This document shows positions 37,000 through 45,997 of a DNA stretch of 64,000 nt, piece after piece. Positions within the stretch are counted from its first letter, which is position 1; every line of letters begins with the position of its first letter. A program made the position numbers and the translations under genes. Source of the DNA: Ailanthus altissimus (taxonomy: Eukaryota; Streptophyta; Magnoliopsida; Sapindales; Simaroubaceae). The stretch is taken from positions 6,916,501-6,980,500 of the forward strand of contig OX327690.1 in NCBI GenBank assembly GCA_946807835.1, in the 5' to 3' direction. The notes under the pieces are model-generated. The model saw only the letters and a list, made by a program, of their open reading frames with translations, was not told the origin of the DNA and did not search any database.

Positions 37000-37650
37000 G
37001 GAAGACTTTTGATATGTATGTTTCTTTGATAAAGGTTTTTGACCTTTTCAAACAAGTATTATAATATATGTGCCTCTTTGGTAAAGCTACGATACCTTGC
37101 CAAGAAAGGTTTTCAATATATGTACTTCTTTGGTAAAGGTACTAAACTCTTCTAAGGAAGTATTCTTATGTCAACTTATCTCCTATGTCTTTATCGCCTT
37201 TGTGAAAAAGAGTTTTGAAGATAAAACCCTTCCAATTAAAATATCTTATCTCTTACATCTTATCATCTCCATGATAACTTTGAGGATACAACCATTCCAG
37301 TGAAGTCATCTTATCTCTTATGTCTTATTATCTCTATGGAATGGAGCTTCGAGGATACAACCCTTCCAGTAAATTCATCTCATCTCTTATGTCTTATTAC
37401 CTTCATAGAAGGAAGTTCTAATGATACCACTATTCTAGTGAAGTCATCTTATCTCTTACATCTTATTATCTTCATAGAAAAGAATCCCAAGGATACAACC
37501 TTTCTAGTAAATTTGTCACATCTTATTACCTTTATGAAAGGGAGTTATAAGTATACAACCATTCTAGCAAAGTCTTCTTTATCTATTAAGTCTTCATGCT
37601 TCTATAGAAAGGTAACTATTGGGTATATAACCTTTCTGTAAAAGTCTTCT
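37000..37650. repeat. Minisatellite, about 69-bp units
   Basis: From about 37200 a unit with GATACAACC.TTCCAGT and CATCTTATCTCTTATGTCTT recurs. The GATACA phrase starts near 37285, 37353, 37423, 37492 and, in a shortened unit, 37552. 37000-37180 contains a related shorter repeat with TATGT.CTTCTTTGGTAAAGG. The open frames read across it are by-products of the period being a multiple of three. Confidence 0.8.
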
Positions 37651-39428
37651 TTTCATCTTTTCTTTAGCAAGATATAAGAAAAATTGAAAAAGAATGTTAT
37701 AATTAAATTAATGAAATATGATTATATAGAGAACCTTTTTTTTAATTTGAGTGTGTTTCATGGTGTAGAGGATATCTCTCTAATTCCACCACACCTTTAA
37801 AATACAAAGTTTTTTAAAATGATGATGCAGATGAGGTATTTCATTTCTCTGATAAGGAGAAAATTCTTGAGGGAAAACGTTGAGGAAAGTATGGAGGGAG
37901 CTGGTTCCTAACAACATCAAATTTAGTAAATGATGATATGGAGGAATACGAGTCTAATGATGATGATTTTCTAATTAGCTCTTCAAATGAGGAGGAAGAG
38001 GAGGTTTATAAGATGGCTAAGAAGGTTAATGAGAAGGTATGGGTAAAGAAACTCGAGGAGCAAATTTTCTTTGAAGAAGGGCATGTATTTGTTAACATTC
38101 AACAATTTAGAGATACACTAACAAAGCACATTGTTCAACTAAAGTTTACACCTAAAAGGGTGAAGAGTGAGCCTTTGAGAGCAACTATCACGTGTGCATT
38201 TGAGGGTCATCCTTTATGATTAAGAGTCATAATCCTAGCCATGCATGTTTAATAACCTCCAATACTGTTGAGAGAAATCACCATGACTTACAAAAGAGTT
38301 TGAAAGTTTAGTGAAGGCATTGCCAAAAATGAAAACTGAAGTTTTGGAACAAGAATTGTTATGTAAATATGGAGTTAGAGTTTATAGGCAAAGGATTTAT
38401 AGAGCTAAGAGGAAGGCTGTAGATATGATTGAAGAGGACTATGTTTAGTCCTATGCTAACCTACATAAGTATGTACACATGGTTCTGAATTGTAACCCTA
38501 ATGCAGTTGGCCTAATAACATCAAAAATGGTAGCCTCTGTTGGTAGGACCAGCACTGATTTTATACCTACAATCTTAACTTTCAAGAGATTTTTCTTAGC
38601 CTTTCCAGCACAAAAATTGAATTTCTTGGGTGGTTGTAGGCCTTTCATAGGTTTAGATGGTTGTCACCTAAAAGAGAAGTATAATAGAGTACTATTTTCT
38701 GTTGTGGCCTTAAATGCCAATAATGAAATATTTCAATTAGCAATATTTATTTGTGAGGTTGATTATATAGAGAGTTGGGGGTTTTTCTTAGAAAGATTGT
38801 ATCATTTGATTGAATATGAGAAAAATAGGTATGTCACATTCATAACTGATAAACAGAAGGGGTAGGTTGATGCCTTGGCAGTATACTGGCCAAATTCACA
38901 AACTAGGTGGTATGTTAGGCATATATATGATAATTTTAGAACTAAATAGTTTAGTATATAGTTGAAAAACTTATTCAAGTCTGCTACTAGAGAGTGACAA
39001 ATATTAGTTTAAAAAAATTTTGAAAAGTGTAAAAGCTATTTAGGTTGAGGCATATGATTGGCTTAGCAAACTGTTGTCTAATAAATGGTCTAGGCATGGG
39101 TTTAAAGCAGATGTGAAATGTGACCATGTCAAAAACAATTTCAGTTAGGCATTTAATAATTGGTTATTAAGTGAGAGAAAAATGCCAACCTTGACCATAC
39201 TAGAGCACTATAGAAAGAAGGTAATGGTTAGAATTCAAGAGAGGTTTCACATGAACAAGCTTAGGAAACAAACATATCACCTGTTGCCAAAAAGTAGATG
39301 GATAAATTGAGTGAGTATGGTTGGGCATTGAGGATTCTCAATGCTAAAAATGGTTTTTTTTATTTTAGATATTAGATTCTAAAAGAACATATTTAATTGA
39401 TATGAATACCCAAACATGTGAGTGATAT

Positions 39429-42153
39429 TGTAGTAACCAGTATTCATAACCGGTAAGAATATGTATATTTATATATATAAATATACGTATTTTATTTGTA
39501 TGTGGGTGATCCTTGATTTATATATTGTTATTAGTAGTGTTTTTATAGGTTAAGGATATACTATTAGTATTGAGTTTATTTGCAAGACTTTGGAATTATT
39601 TTAGGGACCAAATTGTTATACTTTGAAAGTTTTGGGGGTGAATTCGTAAATACTAAAAATTAACCACTTAGTATAAAAATACACTTTTAAAAACCCTAAT
39701 TCTCTCATTTTTGTCGAGCTACCCATTTTTAGAGAGAGAAGAGAGAAATAAAGGAGAGAGAAAGAGAAGAAGAAGAAGAAAAAGAAGAAGAAATTGGAAT
39801 TTTGGATCTTTAGAGGTATATCACAACTAATTATCAATTTATTGGTGTTAATTAAGTTAATTTCTTTAAGTTTTGATTTCTGGAAATATGTATAATTAAG
39901 GATTTGATGTGTATTTCGTTTGATGTTGTGAGAATTGATGATGATCTATAAGATAGTTTGATAAATCATGATGAATTATGAAATTTCTGCTGGATAACCT
40001 CTTGATCTAGGAATTTTATAAATTGTTGTGATTCGATTCTGGTTTTGAATTTTGAGTATATGAAATTAGACATGTTTAGGATCATCTGAGACTTTGAATC
40101 GACTGAAAATCTCGGAAATTGAATTTGTAGTGAATTTACCAAAATGACCCTGGAATTCTGGAAATTTCCTGTGTAAACAGTATGATACAGTGGAAAATAA
40201 TTTTTGACCTGCTGAATGATCTTTAAAAATTATGAATTTGTGGCATATGATAATTTTATATGTCTAATATGATATACTCGGAATTGAGAATTTGGATCAA
40301 TGTGGTTGAAGTGTTATGAATTTCTAAAGTGTATCAGCTCATTGTAGTATTTGATTAACAGATTTTTAAAGTTATGAAATAAAATAGTTTTAAAATACTT
40401 TTGTCAGTTATTTGGAAGCCAAATATTTATCATGGACTGAGATATATGTCAAGAGTAATTATGTGGTAGTTTTATAATTTTTGAGTTAGTATATGATTTT
40501 ATAAAATTGGGAGATTGAATACTGTTCAGTAAGTATCTTGATCCTGTCAGGTTTGTAGTTTGGATTCGATGGTGTGTATGGAATGAATTGTGTAGGAATT
40601 TTGATATAATATTCATATATAAGAAGTATATATGAGTCAAGAATGATATATTCTGATTTCGGAGTAATTGGACATCATTTGATGTATTAGAAATTTTTGT
40701 TAAGTGTAAGTGGTCAGAATGACAGGTTTTGAGAAACCAAATATTTAGACCAATTTGATGTGATAAATGCATTGTGTATAATTTTGTAAGCTATTTAAAG
40801 TATTTTGTGTGAATTGTGAGGCTTATGAAAGGATTAATCTCCATTGATAGGTTAAGGAGATTTAAGCCTTGTAGCTGAAAGTGTTAAGAGGTAAGTATAC
40901 TAGACTTACTACTGGAATCACAATAAACATAATTATTGTTTTGTATGATTTTGTAAATGGGGTTAAGAATATGTTTATGATATGTCAAAGTATATTTTGA
41001 TATGAAATGTGAATATATGTTTATGAATGTGAGCATTGACATTGAGCATGGACATACATGTGTTTTTTGAAAGTGAGCTTTCCAAAATAAGATGCGTTTA
41101 ACAAAGAAAGCTTTTGAAGTGTAATATGTCCATGAGAAATATTTTGTGATTTGAGGGTACTTGAACTCACTGTTAACTTAGTAGGCATTTTATGTGATTT
41201 GTGGAGCCTTTATATGTGGCCTTTCCTTCGGGATTGGTATATGTTATGTGTTCCGTATGTAGGGAGGATCCTATTGGTACCTAAAGGAAGTGTGAGTCAT
41301 CACATTCGTGTGGTGGCGTATTGGTACATGTGAGAGGACTCACCGATGATCAGGGTGAGGGTTTGGCTTTTACCTTCTGGCATAAGCGTTATATATGTGT
41401 GATTTAAAGACCTCACTTGTATTATTCCTCTCATACGGTATGTCACCTACGAGTGACATTTGGCTCATTATGTGATATGTGATATGTAAGTCCTACTAAG
41501 TAGTAGTCGAGTAATGGTATTCCTATTATGTGTTTTGAAAGAATGTGTAAGCGCTTACATGATATGTGATTTGATAAGATTATGATTTTGATTGATCACA
41601 GCATATCATACATATGCATTGTGTACATATATGTATTTGTATTGATATATGAAAAACTAGTATGCTTACTGAGTTTTATACTCATTATAGTTTATGGTGA
41701 TTTCAGGTAAATAAGGTACATGTGTGCTTAGCGGATTTGGCAAGGCTTCTGCTGTTCCTTGGGTTCCCTAAGTTGTTAGGTTGCTAAGTGTTTCATTTGG
41801 GGACACGTAGGATATGATATTTGATTTGTCCCTATTGAATAAATACTTATGTATTATTTTATTGTGTGTGGATTGAATTTGGTTTAAGTTTTATAAAGCG
41901 TGGTTATTGGATGATTTTAAGTAAGAATTTTGCAATGAATATATTCTGGGCTCCCGGTAACAAAGTTGCTACTGGTGACGTAGTAGAGTGTTTATCTCTG
42001 AGAAAACTCTGCGTATCTCCGGTTTACTAATTGTCCCAGTCATAATTCAATTGCTATAATTCTGAAAGAAATTAAAATGAATGTGCTTAAAAATATTATT
42101 GAATGAATGTAAGTGATGTCGCGTGTCGGATCTTTTGGGTCTGGGGCGTGACA
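39429..42153 (+). repeat. 5' LTR of the young Tekay-like element
   Basis: It begins TGTAGTAACCAGTATTC and ends GGGGCGTGACA. It contains a GAA-rich tract (39766-39793), a stem-forming TGTCACCTACGAGTGACA (41441-41458) and the palindrome GTAAGCGCTTAC (41547-41558). Short open frames in it recur identically in the other LTR and are not genes. Confidence 0.93.
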
Positions 42154-42161
42154 GCTTTTAT

Positions 42162-42173
42162 TGGTATCAGAGC
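42162..42173 (+). promoter_or_regulatory. Primer-binding site, initiator tRNA-Met
   Basis: TGGTATCAGAGC, the exact complement of the 3' end of plant initiator tRNA-Met, eight bases after the 5' LTR. Confidence 0.9.
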
Positions 42174-42538
42174 TAAGATATGATTCTGTAGACTTTTAAG
42201 TGTCGAGTCAAGGGAACCGAGCAGATGCCAAATCCTTAGGATTGTATTTGTAGCTTTTTTGTGTAAAAGTTTGACATATTCCTTAAATTTTGTATGATTT
42301 TGTGAAGATGACACATTATCCAAGAGCTGCTAAGATTGTTGTTGTTGTGGATAATGGTACCTTGTGGATCTTAATGTTACCATTTAGATTTTCTTTTAAG
42401 TTATGACTAATATGCTTAGTAAGAGTGATGTTGAATATCTTATAATGATAATTTGCATGTGATAGAGCAAATTGAGATAATTTTCTCAATGACAAAATAT
42501 AGAGAAGTAGAGTATTGAAGACATCAATTGAAACAACT

Positions 42539-42544
42539 TTTATT
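42539..42544 (-). terminator. Poly(A) signal AATAAA of LOG
   Basis: AATAAA on the minus strand about 47 bases after the LOG stop codon. The context and distance suit a plant near-upstream element, but the motif is short and common in AT-rich DNA. Confidence 0.45.
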
Positions 42545-42590
42545 GAAAAGGAAAACAACAACAATAGCAGCAACAATAATACAGTAGAGG

Positions 42591-43244
42591 CTACGGAGTG
42601 AGATTTAAGTCTATTTTACGCTTCTTCTGACTGTCATAAGTAGACCAGTCTAACTGATGCAATGTTGGATTAGACAGAGGAATAAAAGACTGCAATTGAT
42701 CAATCAGTTGATCAGCAGTTGGAGCAGAAATAAGAATCCGTCGTGCTAGAAGTGGGATGAATTGTGTTCCCGCTGCATAGTCAAGAAAAGATATCAACCC
42801 GTCGTAAAAACCATTAACATTTAACAAACCAATGGGTTTTTGGTGGATTTGTAATTGTGCCCATGAGACAATTTGAAAAATTTCCTCCAAGGTCCCAAAA
42901 CCTCCTGGTAAAGCTATGAAGGCATCTGCATGCCTAAGCATTTGAGCCATTCGCTCATGCATAGATGAGACTTGTAACTCATCCCCAACTGTTTTTCCTA
43001 CAATATTTTCAATAGCTAGAGGTTTTGGAATGATACCCAAAACTCGACTACCTTTATTGTATGCAGCTTTTGCCACAGACCCCATTAACCCTCGGTTACC
43101 TCCTCCATATACTAAATGTATATTTCGCTCAGCTAATACCTTACCAAGATTTTCTGCAACTTTTGTAAACTCTTCAGTATTCCCAGGGTTAGATCCACAA
43201 AAGACACAAATTTTTGTAAATCGACGAGCTGAGGTTTCCTCCAT
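42591..43244 (-). CDS. LOG: Intact LOG: cytokinin riboside 5'-monophosphate phosphoribohydrolase, intronless, inside a retrotransposon
   Basis: A 217-residue protein from ATG at 43244 to TAG at 42593-42591. LOG enzymes act in the cytosol and hydrolyse cytokinin riboside 5'-monophosphates to active free bases and ribose 5-phosphate. Signature blocks are complete: KICVFCGSNPG (residues 11-21), VYGGGNRGLMG (45-55), SRVLGIIPK, the MHERM arginine (98) and PGGFGTLEE (113-121). Length is normal for the family. The reading frame extends four codons upstream only through a GTG, so ATG at 43244 is preferred; the pseudogene copy has ATG at the same point. Plant LOG genes usually have several introns; this one has none. 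A TATA box lies about 60 bp upstream and AATAAA about 47 bp downstream. It is antisense to the host element, in place of gag-pol. Function is likely if transcribed; a retroposed ancestor is inferred. Confidence 0.93.
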   Translation of the reverse strand: MEETSARRFTKICVFCGSNPGNTEEFTKVAENLGKVLAERNIHLVYGGGNRGLMGSVAKAAYNKGSRVLGIIPKPLAIENIVGKTVGDELQVSSMHERMAQMLRHADAFIALPGGFGTLEEIFQIVSWAQLQIHQKPIGLLNVNGFYDGLISFLDYAAGTQFIPLLARRILISAPTADQLIDQLQSFIPLSNPTLHQLDWSTYDSQKKRKIDLNLTP

Positions 43245-43303
43245 TGTTATGCTCACCCCAATCTTTGAATATTTTTGAGTTTGTATAAGGATGCAATAAT
43301 AAT

Positions 43304-43313
43304 GTATTTATAG
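43304..43313 (-). promoter_or_regulatory. TATA box of LOG
   Basis: The minus strand reads CTCTATAAATACA (43302-43315 region), about 60 bases before the ATG, a canonical plant TATA box and spacing. The equivalent position upstream of the LOG pseudogene reads CTCTATAAAGACA, so the promoter is shared by descent. Confidence 0.75.
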
Positions 43314-43843
43314 AGAAACAAATTGATAATAGCTGTGGAACATATGTGTAAGTATGTTCAAGTATATATTTTTCTCGATTCTTGTGAGGTAAAAAAAAAA
43401 AAAAAAAAAAGAATGAGTTTTACTTTATCATTTTATAAGGGACAATAGGTCACAAAATCTTGAATAAATATATGTTGATATGTAAGTGTGATAAAAATTG
43501 TGTCGGAAGTGTGATAAGTTAGGTAAGATAATTAAGAAAAGTCAATAAAGGCCTATTTCATGGATTTAGGGACTTAGCCATTTTGGCACTAATGGTCGAC
43601 AATACATCAATGACTTGAAGACTTTTTGAGCTAACAATTGGACTTTGGACATGAGGCCAAATTAACTTTATTAATTACAAAGATTTTGTGGTCTTAACAT
43701 TAATTTTTGGCCGATAGATTAAAAGCAGATATGAAGAAAGATAAAGCATACTTGACATAAAGATAAAGCAGTAATCAGTCTCTCTTTGATGTGATAGAGC
43801 AACACGGATCTAGTTTCTGTGAAAATAGAAACAGCAATGTAGG

Positions 43844-45037
43844 TCAAAATGAGTCTCCTTGGTCGCTTTCATCTGTGTCGTATCCGTGAGAGAGGAACTT
43901 ATGAAGTTGTTGTTCCCATACATTGAATGAGGGCTCTGGCGGAGTGGAATGTGGGTCTACCATATCTTGATCTTCTCCAGGTGAGCTGGTCTGGATGAGG
44001 GATGTGCTGGCTTCCTCTTGGATTTGGGTGTCGGTTGGATAAGGTTGGGAGTCTTGAAAGAGGGATAAGTCAAGATTGGGTTGGTGTTGGTCAAGTTCTG
44101 TCGGGACAACTGGCTGAGATTGAGTAGGTTCTGTCGGGACAACTGACTGAGATTGGGTAGGTTCTGTCAGGACAGTTAGCTGAGGCCATTGGTGAAGGTT
44201 ATCCATTGCTTGTCTGTACCTGGCATAATAAGTCATGTTTGGGATATGGTGATGGTGGGTAGAGTAATCTGTATTTCTATGATGAGAAAGATGATGTTTT
44301 TGTCTTTGTCGGGATTTGTGTAGATTGGCAGAATTCAATTCTTCTGCAAAGTCATCTTCAACCTGTTCCCAAGGTGCAGCATCTTTTGGGGAGATCCAAA
44401 CAGACGGAGGAATTATCTGGTTTTCTTGAGCAAGAATTCTTTCAAGTTCTCTCTTTTGCTGGATTACTTCTTCAGGCCAGAGCTTAATTGATCCCTTTAG
44501 TGAAAGGGTAAATGTGAAGTAATCCTTAACAGTAGGGTAATAATGAATCTCGTGATCGGAAATAATCATACCCTTCCGTTGGAGAAGTAAGACTGACCAA
44601 AGATGTTGTCTGGGGACTGCAGCATTTGTGTTGTTTGCAATCATGTATTGAAATTTATTTATCCACCATGTCTTTGGGTAAAACCATTGGAGAAAAATCA
44701 GGGCTGGATGATCTTCATCACATTTTTCTAATTTTTGGAGGGTTCTAAGTAATGGGAATTCCATGGCGATTGTATACAGATCCAACAGGTACCATAACAA
44801 GTAAAGGACAGGTTTGGACCATTGGGAAAATGGGAAAAAAGAGTGCAGGTGAAAGAAAGGGTATTCTAAGTTGAACAAAGGGCCACCAAGAACTGTGAGG
44901 CCGTGTTCTTGTACTGCTAAGATGGCGTAGTGTCTGATGAATTCTTTGGCACGGGAATGGAGTGTTCTGGTTTTGATTAGGTCTGGAAATTGTGGTGGAG
45001 AAAAAGGAACAGGAGGAGTTATGATAATGGGATTCAT
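43844..45037 (-). CDS. Intact 397-residue antisense ORF of unknown function in the young retrotransposon
   Basis: It starts at ATG 45037 and stops at 43844. I do not recognise the family. Residues 1-220 look globular and are rich in Trp, Tyr, Phe and Leu (WFYPKTWWINKFQY, HLWSVLLLQRKG). Residues 225-270 are charged and His-rich. A PTEPTQSQ unit is repeated two to three times near 290-320, followed by a Gln/Pro/Ser/Thr-rich acidic tail ending DTDESDQGDSF. There is no signal peptide or clear membrane helix. A canonical TATA box lies about 62 bp upstream and AATAAA at 43667-43672, so it looks like a complete transcription unit. The open frame of nearly 1.2 kb in AT-rich DNA argues for selection until recently. 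Candidates are a captured host gene, or an extra antisense ORF of the kind known in some plant LTR elements. Confidence 0.75.
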   Translation of the reverse strand: MNPIIITPPVPFSPPQFPDLIKTRTLHSRAKEFIRHYAILAVQEHGLTVLGGPLFNLEYPFFHLHSFFPFSQWSKPVLYLLWYLLDLYTIAMEFPLLRTLQKLEKCDEDHPALIFLQWFYPKTWWINKFQYMIANNTNAAVPRQHLWSVLLLQRKGMIISDHEIHYYPTVKDYFTFTLSLKGSIKLWPEEVIQQKRELERILAQENQIIPPSVWISPKDAAPWEQVEDDFAEELNSANLHKSRQRQKHHLSHHRNTDYSTHHHHIPNMTYYARYRQAMDNLHQWPQLTVLTEPTQSQSVVPTEPTQSQPVVPTELDQHQPNLDLSLFQDSQPYPTDTQIQEEASTSLIQTSSPGEDQDMVDPHSTPPEPSFNVWEQQLHKFLSHGYDTDESDQGDSF

Positions 45038-45098
45038 TATGAAGATGGTAAGAAGGTTGGTTTTATTTATTGCTAGAAAAGTGATTATGAGGTTTAGG

Positions 45099-45108
45099 CT
45101 ATTTATAG
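45099..45108 (-). promoter_or_regulatory. TATA box of the 397-residue ORF
   Basis: The minus strand reads CTCTATAAATAGCC at 45110-45097, a textbook plant TATA box about 62-70 bases before the ATG at 45037. Confidence 0.75.
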
Positions 45109-45110
45109 AG

Positions 45111-45983
45111 TTTTATGAAAGAAAATCAATAATCGTTTTGTCCTTTCCTTTTACGTGGATGACGTTAAAGGAATAGTTAAAAGAATCATATTTGCCATCG
45201 CAGTAATTGTGCTAGTAGAATCTTTTCTATTTGAAATCGAGCATATTAGAAAAAGCAGACATGTCAATCTCAATGAGAAAATGATGTCCAATAAGGTGGA
45301 CTATTTTTTTTTTTAGAGTTAAAGTAAGAGATATAATGTTAAGATCTATAGTTTAAGAATCAGTTGAACTAAAGGTCTTTTTATTGAAGTTGATTTTTGA
45401 TCGTTTAAGATAATGCTTTCAATATTCTGATTTGAATGACAACTTAGTTGCGTAGAAATACTATATATTTTTTTTTTAATGATATCAAGGTAGTGAATGA
45501 TATTATGACGTATGAGTATATGTTGAAGGGATTAAAATTTTTAGAGGAGTTAAGAATTTTATGTAAGAGATTAGTATGGGTATTCTACATCTATGTTATT
45601 CTTTAATGAATGAAAGGTGAAGTGTATAGATACCCATTAAATATTGAACGAATGGAAAAAAAAAAAAAAGAATAAAAATATGTGTGTATAATTTTATAAG
45701 TCCATAATGTGTGTCATATGTTTATTTTATGGATATATGTTTCGTACTCCTCTCGTATACTCAGCTATGAGCCAACTTAGAGATAATCTAACATATGAAT
45801 GAGTATTTATTAGGATTTTGGACCACAATGAGCAAATCCTATATACAAGGAAGATTGCTTTGTAAATGTTTTATGAATAAACTATACGGTTGAAAAGGAA
45901 AATTGAGAATGAGAAGAAGAAATGAGATCTAAGTATCCTCATCTATGTGCTTAAGTTATGAATTTCGAGGACGAAATTCTTAT
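45111..45983. other. Interior remnant of the Tekay-like element before the 3' LTR
   Basis: AT-rich, no long frame. The last 35 bases match the usual end of Tekay-type pol (GAATTTCGAGGACGAAATTC). Upstream of it I see no chromodomain or integrase. This stretch presumably includes upstream DNA acquired with the 397-codon ORF. Confidence 0.55.
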
Positions 45984-45996
45984 AAGGAGGGGAGAA
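45984..45996 (+). promoter_or_regulatory. Polypurine tract of the young element
   Basis: AAGGAGGGGAGAA directly before the 3' LTR start at 45998; it primes plus-strand synthesis. Confidence 0.85.
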
Positions 45997-45997
45997 T

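Noticed and set aside
39616..41333. Open frames of 60 to 107 codons inside the LTR, repeated at 46185-47902
   Set aside because: They are duplicated only because the LTRs are identical, lie in non-coding LTR sequence, and are broken in the older LTR copies.
43245..43256. A LOG start four codons further upstream
   Set aside because: That extension begins with GTG, not ATG. The ATG at 43244 gives the usual LOG length and is matched by ATG in the pseudogene.
43390..43410. The A-run near LOG as the poly(A) tail of a retrocopy
   Set aside because: It lies upstream of LOG and on the strand opposite to its mRNA, so it cannot be the LOG tail.
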